Origin: Mimachlamys varia
Lineage: Eukaryota > Mollusca > Bivalvia > Pectinida > Pectinidae
Direction of reading: 5' to 3'
Length of the DNA: 64,000 bases
Assembly: GCA_947623455.1 (NCBI GenBank)
Contig: OX392536.1
Coordinates: forward strand, 32,803,465-32,867,464
Numbering within the stretch: the stretch's first letter is position 1; the number at the start of each line of letters is the position of its first letter. Below the pieces are notes generated by a model. That model did no database searches. It was not told the origin of the DNA and was given only the letters and a program-made list of their open reading frames with translations. This document shows positions 13,985 through 24,205 of this stretch, in pieces. The position numbers were made by a program, and so were the translations under genes.

Positions 13985-14755
13985 CAACATCAACGAATAA
14001 AGACGAAACACATACCAAAACACCACTGGAAGGGAACAACGAACAAAGACAAAACATATACCACAACACCACAGGAAGGGAACAACGAACAAAGACAAAA
14101 CATATACCACAATACCACTGGAAGGGAACAACGAACTAAGACAAAACATATACCAAAATACCACTGGAAGGGAACAACGAACAAAGACAAAACATATACC
14201 AAAATACCGCTGGACGGGAACAACGAACAAAGACAAATTATATACAAAATACCGCTGGACGGGAACAACGAACAAAGACAAAACATATACCACAATACCA
14301 CTGGAAGGGAACAACGAACAAAGAAAAATCATATACCAAAATACCGCTGGAAGGGAACAACGAACAAAGACAAATTATATACCAAAATACCGCTGGAAGG
14401 GAACAACGAACAAAGACAAATTATATACCAAAATACCACTGGAAGGGAACAACGAACAAAGACAAATCATATACCACAACACCACTGGACGGGAACAACG
14501 AACAAAGACAAATTATATACCAAAATACCGCTGGACGGGAACAACGAACAAAGACAAAACATATACCAAAATACCGCTGGACGGGAACAACGAACAAAGA
14601 CAAATTATATACAAAATACCGCTGGACGGGAACAACGAACAAAGACAAATTATATACCAAAACACCACTGGAAGGGAACAACAAACAAAGACAAATTATA
14701 TACCAAAATACCGCTGGACGGGAACAACAAACAAGGACAAAAGAGATATGGTAAA
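13985..14755 (+). repeat. 46-bp minisatellite, about 17 units
   Basis: The unit contains CTGGAAGGGAACAACGAACA and AAGACAAAACATATACCA. Period measured at three successive starts (14,041, 14,087, 14,133) is 46 bp; a few units are 45 bp. Units differ at few positions (GGAAGG/GGACGG; AAACAT/AATTAT), so it is young or homogenised. Since 46 is not a multiple of three, one frame passes through all three unit frames. No frame contains a stop, giving a 288-codon plus-strand frame with a 46-residue period, and minus-strand frames too. I treat these as by-products. Confidence 0.92.
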
Positions 14756-14999
14756 CCTAAGCGTCACTGGACGGGAGCAAAGTTAACCGTAGTGTCAATC
14801 GATCGAGACCAAAACACTAGACATTACAGGCATAATTAGAGCAAAATTTGAACAACAGAAATGGAGGAAGACATCAAAATTCAAAGATAATTGAAAGCAA
14901 AAATAAGCGTTCCTCAGAGATAAATTTTGTTTTTATACATTATAGGTCTTCCATTATATAGTAAAAGGTATATAGGTGCGCACCTGTGACAACTTTCAT

Positions 15000-15203
15000 G
15001 ATTTGTTATATACACATGACCCTTCTGTTCCCATTGTACAACACTTAATAAAAATTCGATTCTCACAATTTGGCCCCTAGTATCACTGACGAGTCCTTAA
15101 AGGACGATGCAGCTATTAATGCAGTTTGATTCATTGTTTTGGCAAACTGTAAGTATTACTATTTTTGTAAAGGTGAAGCATGTGTGTGTTACGTTATCTT
15201 TCG
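15000..15203 (+). ncRNA. Decayed hammerhead ribozyme repeat, retrozyme-like family
   Basis: Contains TTGGCCCCTAGTATCA, CTGACGA at 15,086-15,092, stem II GTCCTTAAAGGAC, then GATGC where GAAAC is required. Downstream it shares GCAGTTTGATTCATT, the spacer and the end TGTGTGTTACGTTATCTTT. The GAAA to GATG change should abolish catalysis. Confidence 0.65.
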
Positions 15204-16964
15204 TTTAATCAAATTTTATTGCATGGAAATAGCATGTATCAAATCGAACGAGAAATAAATGATTTCTATGCAAATCAAATTAACATAAACTCAAATTAAC
15301 AAATTTCAATAATTGCAAAATGAATTAAAAACAAATGTAAAATAATTTTTATCTTTTCATAAAGATTTATGGCATTAACACTTGACAAAGTAATTTTCCT
15401 AAATCTATAAAATTTAAAACTCCGCCTTTTTGACTCCAGTACTTGTTTAAGCGTGACGTCAATATTGAAGCTATTAAAACTTACAGCAAAACACAGGGCT
15501 TATAGGTTATATTTCATGAGTTAATACGCGAAAGAATGACATATTGATATAAGCTTGTTAACACCGTGTATCATATGTTGAACTTTTGAGCCGAACATTT
15601 ACGCAAAATATCGATTTTACAACAGAACTTATTCGTTGTAAGTCCTACAAAAGCATCCATACTTGGAGGACGAAGAATTTTTGTGCCAAGTTAAAGAATA
15701 TATTGACTACTTAGAACGTTGTTTATACTTCTTTACATAAAATCCAAAAAATATATACTGGAAAAATACGTAAGATCACAACATACGATATTGAAATCAT
15801 TCGAAATATTTTTCATTTTCTTTTCAAACTATCTTTTTCTCGATAATTAACGTGTTTTCCAAATGAAAATATACAGATAAACAGTTCTATCATAAACACA
15901 TGCATGGATGTCGAAACTAAGACATTCAAAATGTTTCATTTGTATCAAAACATTAATTCACCACTAGTTCTATGTTTGATTGGTCGAGCCATTTCTAATC
16001 GGTGAACCGTATCTAAAGCTAACGATCCCGCTACCTAATACCCGAATTGCTTTCCGAGGAAATATAATTTGTAAAATAAATCACCTGAAGATAAATTCCG
16101 CTGCGATTTGAATTTATTTTTTTCTGCTGCTAACAAATCAGCTGAGATTGTTCCTATGATATAAATGTCATACATGTGCTAGATTGATCTATCATTCATA
16201 CCGTATCAGTTGGAATAGTTCGCGTCATTATTGACTTTCCAATGTGAACCTTTTGGAATACTTAACGAATTAAATATGAACTGATCAACTCAAAGATCTT
16301 CGGTGGGAGATCAAAACATATTAACGGCTGTCAGCATATCAGGAGTACCCCGAGATCTAAACACCCTGATGGTGATTTAACACAGTAAACTGTAAAACAT
16401 CTGTTTTAATTACAGTATTGGCATTTACAGATGAACACATTAAGTTATCAAAACCATGGATACAAATCAAATTAAATAATATTGCTTAAAGTATCAGAAT
16501 AAAATACCGATTCTATATTTGTATCAAGTGACATAAGTACAGTTTAACAAACGCGGAGATAAGGTAAGTCCTTAACTAATATGTGTACCGATTGGACTTG
16601 AAATGTTGGATGAGGTTTCCATATATCAGCTTATATTTGCGTTCATGGTGAAATAAACGAAGGTACGAGGTATTAAGGGCATATCTGAAATGGGCACATC
16701 CATCCTTTTAAATACGTAATATAACTGCTTACATATGCATATTGAAATACAATCATAACATGTTTCGATTCCTGATTTTTAGCTTATTTGTTATATTTAT
16801 ATTTACACATATGTATGATAAACAGTGTTTGCATATCCCCCACAACATTAATTAATGAAAACATATCACTTTGCTGTAATATGCTGATGCATCATGTTTG
16901 ATTTAAATATTTCAGCTTGTTTGTTAACGGTAAAGACATTGTGAAAAAGACGCGGTTTTATCAT

Positions 16965-17095
16965 TAATGATGACGTAAAACAAACATATGCTGCACCTTT
17001 TCAATTCAGTAATTAATACAGTATGCCGAAAAAATGAATTAAACTGCATCATACAACTGTTTCTTCGGTGATGCTAGGGGCCAAAAGGTGAAAAC
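16965..17095 (-). ncRNA. Hammerhead repeat with stem II deleted, retrozyme-like family
   Basis: The minus strand reads CCTTTTGGCCCCTAGCATCA, then CCGAAGAAACAG. The whole stem II is missing, while the cleavage triplet (TTGTA) and the stem I partner TGATGC are intact. It continues AGTTTAATTCATTTTTTCGG to TTTTACGTCATC. It supplies the GUA triplet and stem I that are altered in other copies. Confidence 0.6.
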
Positions 17096-17189
17096 ATGTA
17101 TGATGTTTAAAAACTAGCGTTTGTTTCATCAATACAAATATCATCAATGCATCTTTACTGATGAAAAAAACATCAATTGGTTGAACCTT

Positions 17190-17295
17190 TCAATATCTGT
17201 AAATAACACACCAAAATACACAACACTGCACCATTGACCTTCTCCGACTCATCAGTAATGCTACAGACCGAAATGTCTAATCTGCTATTGTCTCA
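17190..17295 (-). ncRNA. Second degenerate hammerhead-like copy
   Basis: The minus strand reads CTGTAGCATTACTGATGAGTC near 17,246-17,266, with a good CTGATGA core and the same TAGCAT(C/T)A lead-in. The second strand of stem II and the GAAA are not recognisable. GGTGCAGTG...GTGTGTTA follows as in the other copies. Confidence 0.4.
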
Positions 17296-18079
17296 TGAGG
17301 AGTGTGCGTAAAAGTGTTACATTTTATTATCCACGAGGGAAAATATGGCTTGTATGTAAAATATCACGCAACAATTAAGGAATACAAAGGAATTGTTGAT
17401 ATTTTGCCATTAACTACTTGAACTATTCAATCAATAAACAATTATTAATGAAAGAATTAGGCATAATGGTTCGTAGGATATAAAAGCGGTCGTAAATGAT
17501 AATGCATATGAAGTTGATTAGTTTTTGTTCAAAAGAAAGATTTGCCCAATTTTTTACATGCTTGGTTTGTAGTTTGTTTTAAAGTCTATCATCTTCATAA
17601 GTCATGAAAGACTTTAAAGGCAGTGGCATTTAAATTCATAAACAGGTAAGGAATAATAATGAAGAACAATATAATCGAATATGCTATTAAATCAATGTAA
17701 TTTTGATACATTATATAATGATGCAACGGGATGGTGTAACTGTGCAAAGCTATTGTGACGTCATATGTAGATGACGACACTTGTTGCACATTGTGTAACT
17801 TTATGGTTTAAGCAGTGAAAATTAGTCCTTGGTTAAGTACAATTTAAGTAGAGTAGGTAATCGTTGAAAAACATGACAATGTATGTTTCTCAAGTGATAT
17901 ATTGAAAATGATCTAACAATAGTGTTTACGTTATGCTGAAATTAATAAACGTGTATTCGTTAATAACTTTCATAATGAAATTAGTTTTCCATGAAATTGT
18001 TAAAATCGTTTTATAAATTAAACATAACTTGAACAATTGTGTTATATCCTCTATGTCCGAAGTGCATGTGCAATGCTAT

Positions 18080-18360
18080 TTTGAGTATGCTTGTAGTGTG
18101 TTTACTTGTTGGGGTTGGCAATGATACTTAGTTCTAGTTTTGAGAACTTGATGTTTTACTTGGATGTGACAAAGATTTACATGGCGGGTGTCGTCGCTGC
18201 AGCAGAAGACGCATTCTCTTCCGGAACACCTGATCTCTTGTGCTTTTACGTAAGTATCAATGTAAATCTTTCTTTTGTTCCTATTTTATCTCTAGTTTAA
18301 TCGATTTTGACTTCGGATTATGGTTTTGTTGACGCTTTGGTATCCTCTGTTTTTTTTCAT
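18080..18360 (+). repeat. RT-element 3' tail fragment
   Basis: A well-preserved tail: TTTACATGGCGGGTGTCGTC, CTTCCGGAACACCTGATC, TAGTTTAATCGATTTTGA. A 64-codon frame runs through it, as in other copies, but I do not treat it as a gene. Confidence 0.75.
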
Positions 18361-19964
18361 AATGGTAATGTACAGTTTACAAACCTGTCGGAACAGATCG
18401 AGATACTTCTGAATCAGAAGCATCATTTCCTAAAAACATAACGAAGCATTAAATGGCTAATTTCTTAAAACAGACATTTAAACTAAAAAAGAAACGGTGT
18501 TTACAATAACAATGTTTATGATAAAAAAATGCTTCCCATCGTATCTCTTTTGAATAAATACTTTGCAAAAGTGTATAGCTAAAATGATTTGTTTCATTTT
18601 AAGCCAAGAAACCACATGTACACTACAATTCAATATATAAGTTGTCACTTTCATAAATGGAAGGCTACTTCCATCACTTAATTTCAGTCGTAGTATATTT
18701 TGTTTTGTGATATAATCAAAAACCAAAAATCTACCAGTTGATAATATTAAAAAAATGAAAACAATAAATCAATAAGAACAAAAAACAAAAGAAATAATCT
18801 TTTGCACAGTTTATATTTCCAAACGTTTTAATATCTCAACACTTTCATTATAAACGTCTATGGTAATTTTCAAATATATGTAGTATTTACAGACCTTTAC
18901 CGTGTTATCAGTATATTGATAATAAACGTGGGAATATAAGAAAATGGTCGTGAAAAACATCGTAATTTATATAAAAATGACATTATATATAAAAAGCCAT
19001 TTTACTGGAACATTTTTGTTCGTATACCACGGAATATGTAACATGTACACGCACATATCAAGGATCGAGCGTGTGGCATCTACGATCTGTCCCTACCCAT
19101 AAAACACCGGGAGGGGGCACATGAAAGCTGAGAGATAGGATCGACAGTAAGTATACATGTTTCCCGCCACATCAGATAACCTTACTCCCTCATAAATGTT
19201 TGCCGTGGTTGGATATCATTTGATATAAAATGTAAACGTTTGAAAATGCTTCACAGTCTGTCTTGCTGTATGTTGCATATTGCACTCAAATAATATTCAT
19301 TCTGTGTGTTATTTAGAGTGAAAAATTCAAAAATTGTCAGAAATCACGATTAGACAGTAATCCAGTTCATCAAGTGTATATCGATACATTGGAATGATCA
19401 AATCCAATATTTACATACGGATCATGAAATATTTATTTATTTATAAAGATGATCGAATTCGGTAGCAATGCATTTACCACAAACTATTTATAATGCACCA
19501 TGGTAATGTCGACATAAAAAAAAAAAATATATATGTCACTCATGTCAGCCACAAATACCACGGAAAGTGAGACAAGCATACAAAAAATGGACATTAAGAC
19601 ACTAACAGAAAGGGGATCAACCATCTATTTTCCAACTAGAGAAATTATAATTACCCATACGTTAGCTCCCGTCAAAATCGAGGAGGAATGGATGCTACCG
19701 TCAAAAAAGGTATGCTTAACAAACATAAAATACTTAGAAATAAGATTGAATGTCTTATATATACAACCATGTTTTTAGTGGTAAACAAAACCAATAAAGC
19801 TCTAGCCTTTTGTCATGTAAAACTGATACAGCAACTGCATGGAATAAAAGACGAGAACACACCTAATAAACATCAACCGAGAATTGACAACAAAAGAAAA
19901 AATGTATGATGAGGAAGAAGGGAACAAGAAGGAAGAAAACATGAATACAATAGAAAAGTAGTGA

Positions 19965-20325
19965 TATGGTGTCACATATATCTTTGTCTCATTGAAAAAA
20001 TATTCTGTATCTTTGTGTGATCTAAAGATGGACGTTTCTGAGTATGCTCATTAATGATCTTACTTGTTGTGATTGACAATGACTCGATTCTCATTTTAAT
20101 GACTTGATGTTTACTTGGATGTAGCCAAGATTTCCATGGCGAGTGTCGTCGATAAAGCATAAGTCGCCGACTCTTCCGGAACATCTGGTCTTATTATCTT
20201 GTACTTTTACGAGGGTCTCCATGTAAATCTATGTTCATATTTTGCCCCTTGTTTAATCGATTTTGAGTTCGGATTATGATTTGTTTTTAACTCTTCGGTA
20301 TTCTCTAAATGTTTATTTATCATGT
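19965..20325 (+). repeat. RT-element 3' tail fragment
   Basis: Matches from TATTCTGTATCTTTGTGTGA through CTTCCGGAACATCTGGTC to ATCGATTTTGAGTTCGGAT. It is one of the longest copies of the tail. Confidence 0.75.
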
Positions 20326-20632
20326 TTGTTGGATATATGTGGTATCGAATGGTATGACTGTTTCCTTTTATTATCCCCTGACTGAAGTTATCATAAGAAA
20401 TGGAAACACACCAACTAAAAGTAAAACGTAGATTCTTTTAAAACAATAATGAACAGAACTACTCATTTGCTGTACATGAAATTTCAAACATTTAAAATAT
20501 TTAAGTATTTGGGCATACATGATATTTTCATGAGCATGTAGAATACAACATTAAGAGAGGTATTTCAAAGGTATGTGTGAACTAATATTAGGAATAAGAT
20601 TCATCAGTTTGGTATAATGATACATACTGAGA

Positions 20633-21130
20633 GCAAAGAGTACAATAGCCGAGTGTCGGTGTTCTGACCGCTGAAGATGTTTACCCATTCCGCCCCTCAG
20701 AAAAACAATATAACAAATCAGCTATCACAGACCATGCCAACATACACAACCATAGCATTGACTGGAACTCCAAAGTGTTGGAAAGGGAGGAAAACTGGAG
20801 AAAGAGGAAAATTAAAGAACCCATATGGATTAGGAAGGAAGGTGAATCAATGAACAGAGACGAGGGGGGACACCAGTTGAGTCATCTTTATGACCCTATT
20901 TTAACATCCAATAAGGGGCGGAATGGGTAAACATCTTACCCGTCCCTCTGTCTACCTGTAGTACTAGAGTACATTTGGACGAAATGTCGCGCTACGTTTT
21001 TGACAGCTGACTTCCCCAACTCGCCCTACTTTGGGTAGTGAGCTGATTTCAGCGGTCAGAACACCGACACTCGGCTATTGTACTCTTTGCTTGACAAAGG
21101 AAACAGACGTTTTCGAAAGCTCGCAAATTA
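20633..21130 (+). mobile_element. Penelope-like element fragment with inverted arms
   Basis: The plus strand has an open frame ending in TAA at 20,930. It reads AEDVYPFRPSEKQYNKSAI, DHANIHNHSIDW, KVLEREENWRKRKIKE, MNRDEGGHQLSHLYD. This resembles the C-terminal part, after the GIY-YIG endonuclease, of Penelope-like retroelement proteins (H-x-x-x-x-x-H-x-I-D-W; N-R-D-E-G). A TAG lies in frame at about 20,645, so the endonuclease itself is lost. The left arm 20,633-20,697 recurs inverted at 20,914-20,936 plus 21,049-21,090. A decayed hammerhead motif follows at 21,090-21,120. Inverted or direct terminal repeats and hammerhead motifs are known features of Penelope-like elements. Confidence 0.6.
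21085..21130 (+). ncRNA. Decayed hammerhead ribozyme of Penelope-like element
   Basis: Reads CTTGACAA where the core CUGANGA is expected, then stem II GGAAAC/GTTTTC (6 bp with one G-U) around the loop AGAC. GAAA follows at 21,115-21,118, then GCTCGC. The order core, stem II, GAAA is that of a hammerhead, and it sits just after the Penelope-like coding end. The core has changes that should prevent catalysis. Confidence 0.5.
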
Positions 21131-21344
21131 AGTTTTCAATTCCTGTTTGTGTACAAAGAAACAATCTCAGTATATATGTGTGAACTATTATCTTAACATT
21201 AATGCAATATGCTAATAAAAGTGTAGTACACCTCCGTTTGGTAGACCTTGCAGAATATATGTATGATTTTGATTTGAAACCAATAAACAGTTAAAAATTA
21301 ACGATTAGCTTCGTATTGGAACAGTTTAACACTGAAGAATACGT

Positions 21345-21825
21345 GTTTCTACCACAATACCCCGTGTTATTCCACTCTCAGACCATTGTATAAACGTGCT
21401 GACTGTTGGATAAATATATGTTATACCACTAGTGGAATATGACCTTCCGGACTTTTGATTGGTTGAGAAGTTGAACTTTGACCGGAAATCACGTACTTCA
21501 ATGCAACGTGCTGATTGTTGACGTCGTCATCGATTGTTGACGTCGTCACAATTTCGCGGGAATATATACGAGATGATGTGTTTTCGCGCAAATATCATCC
21601 GCGGTTCACAGAAAAAAACCACTGCCACTGCCAGTGAATAGTATTGTGGTAGAACCAGGTCACACGACTCGTGGTTATTTGATATGGAATTTATTTCACA
21701 CTCGTTAATTATTTTTTAAAAGTTACAAAAGACACTCGCTAAAGCTCGTGTCTTTTGTAACTTTTAAAAAATAATTAACTCGAGTGAAATAAATACCATA
21801 TCCAACAACCTCTCGTTGTGTAACC
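21345..21825. mobile_element. Composite foldback MITE, copy 1
   Basis: 21,662-21,738 and 21,746-21,823 form a near-perfect hairpin: ACTCGTGGTTATTTGATATG, TTATTTCACACTCG and AAAGTTACAAAAGACACTCG, then a 7-base loop CTAAAGC. Upstream, 21,350-21,655 is bordered by an inverted TTCTACCACAATAC / GTATTGTGGTAGAA pair. The GATTGTTGACGTCGTCA unit occurs twice at 20-bp spacing. No coding sequence is present. Confidence 0.75.
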
Positions 21826-22023
21826 TCTATCTCTCTAATAGACTAAAATATGTTACTTGACATATCGCATCGAATTAAACAAAATTTTACCCTAACATTC
21901 AAATTGAACATAAAGAAACGTTGGTATCAATGACGTAATCAAAACTTACAAAGACCTTTTGACCTGCGGAAAAGGAATATTCTAAAAATATAATTATGAT
22001 ACATACTTCAATGAATTTATTCA

Positions 22024-22513
22024 TTGTTTACTGCTTTAGGAGACAAAGTTAATATCAAACTGATAATAAGTTTACTCAATCGGGTAACATCAAAAAGAAA
22101 GCGCAAGTATGGCATCATTTCTCTGGGAAATATATATTGCTTATTTTCAAAAATTCATATTTGCATTTTTATATTTTCTTTTCACAAGAAAAGAGGAAGT
22201 CTTCCTTTTGTATTTCTATAAATAACAACATACCTGTGGTTTGCATATAAGTTAAATATAATTCTGATGACCGTTAAAGGCGTTTATGCGCGCGCGCATC
22301 GCCCTAGACGCTGTCTATCCGTTTAACTGGGAATACCGGACAAAGACGTCATACGCTGAAGCCGGAAAGGTGATGGGGCATTTTGTCGTAAAAACAGCTA
22401 GTTATTTTAGGATGACGCTTCGCAAGAATGCCGTGTGGGTGGATGAGGGCGAGGGGGGAAGCCAGTGGATATTGATAAGATTCAACCTTAAAGTAGTATT
22501 GAATGTAACGTGA
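22024..22513. other. GC-richer patch with an unrecognised 75-codon frame
   Basis: 22,286-22,513 (plus) reads through 75 codons (ending SQWILIRFNLKVVLNVT) in a patch clearly richer in GC than its surroundings, beginning with a GCGCGCGCGC run. I do not recognise the peptide and see no splice framework. It could be an exon of an unseen transcript or a transposon relic. Confidence 0.3.
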
Positions 22514-23094
22514 TTTCGAAGAACATCTTTAAATAAGAAAGTTATCACAAGTTTATCATTAATCCCCCGACAACGCAGAATACTTCAACGTCGAATGCTC
22601 CCGTGACCCGCCCCTTCAAAACACGTTCTTCAACACGCAGACACTCTGTTACTCTTCTCTGTAATTATTATATAGAAATAGGAAAGGAGATTTCTCTCCC
22701 TCCGTATGCAAGATTCTGGTGTTGATCAAGGCAAGATATGCATGGAATAGTGATACAGAAAGGTGAAATATTGTATATAATGACACAATCGATAACTCAA
22801 GGTTTGTTATTACAGATTATAATTAAATAAAATTATTTATTGGCCGTTGGTGTAGATACTTCAGGCTTAAGTTCTATTTTTTACTTGACTGTCTTATATC
22901 ATATCGTTATTGAATTTTGCGCATTTTCAAATATAATATTATTGATTGTAGTACATGGGCATGGCGTTAGAATGTTACATTTAAAATTAATTAAACATCT
23001 GACGTCATCATACTATATATTATAATAAAATAAGGAAGTTAACAATAAGCAGAATAGCGTAGTAATAAAATGTTCCCATTTATTCGGGGTATTT

Positions 23095-23460
23095 CGATTA
23101 ACAAAAACAACCTGGAATATACATACAACCTAGATTATTATTCTGTAAATATTCTGTATCTTTTTGTGATATGAAGACGTTTTGAGTATGCTCATTAGTA
23201 TGGTTACTTGTTGTGATTGACAATGACTTGGTTCTCGTTTTGAGGTCTTGATGTTTACTTGGATGTGACCAAGATTTACATGGCGGGTGTCGTCGATGAA
23301 GCAGAAGACGCTTACTCTACCGGAACACCTGGTCTTATTCTCTTGTACTTATACAAGGGTCTCCATGTACATCTTTACTTTGTTCATATTTGCCCCTAGT
23401 TTAATCGATTTTGAGTTCGGATTATAATTCTCTTATCGCTTCGATATTCTCTATTTTCAT
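23095..23460 (+). repeat. RT-element 3' tail, best-preserved copy
   Basis: Contains TATTCTGTATCTTTTTGTGA, GTGATTGACAATGACTTGG, ATGGCGGGTGTCGTCGATGA, GAACACCTGGTCTTATTC and ATCGATTTTGAGTTCGGAT without large gaps. I used it as the reference when reading the other copies. Confidence 0.8.
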
Positions 23461-24130
23461 CAAGTTTATCAGCAACGCTTTAAAACCGAGAAAGGCCTAT
23501 TTCGGTCTGCTTTGTAAACGGTATTTTTCAGGGTTCAAAACTTTATGGTGCGATGCATTTCCTTGTTTTAACAGAAAAAATACAGCTAGTTCAGGAAAGG
23601 AATAATTCTCAATACATTATTTATTATTTTATTAACGATTGAGGGTTTTGTTGTATTTATTTCACTTGTTTACTACTGATTTTGGAAAACATATTTTATA
23701 TTATTATTGATTGTGCTAATGAACAGCATTCTTAAAAATAAAAGGCAAATTAAGCAAAATTTGTTTTTTCACTTAACAATCAAATTATCTTGTAGTGAAT
23801 ATCAATTATGAAAAAGAATATCAATGCATATAGTTTATATTATATTAAATCAAAGGCATGACTATTAAGTAATTTAGAAACATATTTATATCAGTCTTAT
23901 TACCACTTTATTAAACATATTACTCGAAGAAAATCTGAAATCTACCAGAAACATTTTATTATTCTTCTTTGATGTAAATTGTTTCACTTGATACATCTAC
24001 AATAATGTCAGGGCGGAAGCATGTTGTATTTAAATTATACCTGAAGTTATGTCATAAATCTTGTATAATTGGCTGTTGGTTGAATCACTCTATCATGAAC
24101 AAAACGTTATCTCAATACTTGCTTCAAATT

Positions 24131-24205
24131 GTAAAAAAAAACCCAACAAAACAAAAAAACCAAAAAACAAAAAAAAACAAAAAAAGCAAACAAACAAAAA
24201 CAGGT
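24131..24205. repeat. A-rich low-complexity tract
   Basis: Runs of A broken by single C or CC, with no T over about 70 bases. It resembles an old poly(A) tail, but no retroelement body precedes it. Confidence 0.8.

Larger units (their letters stand above)
17300..20632. other. No gene outside the RT-element tails
   Basis: AT-rich sequence between the two tail copies at 18.1 and 20.0 kb. The frames at 19,533-19,909 (81 and 73 codons) show no recognisable motif. Confidence 0.5.

Noticed and set aside
13973..14839. 288-codon frame over the minisatellite as a repeat-protein gene
   Set aside because: The frame follows from a 46-bp unit without stops. Its peptide has period 46 with each unit read in three frames, several minus-strand frames are equally open, and there is no gene context.
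22286..22513. Firm call of a host exon
   Set aside because: Neither splice borders nor a known domain support it; kept only as an observation.
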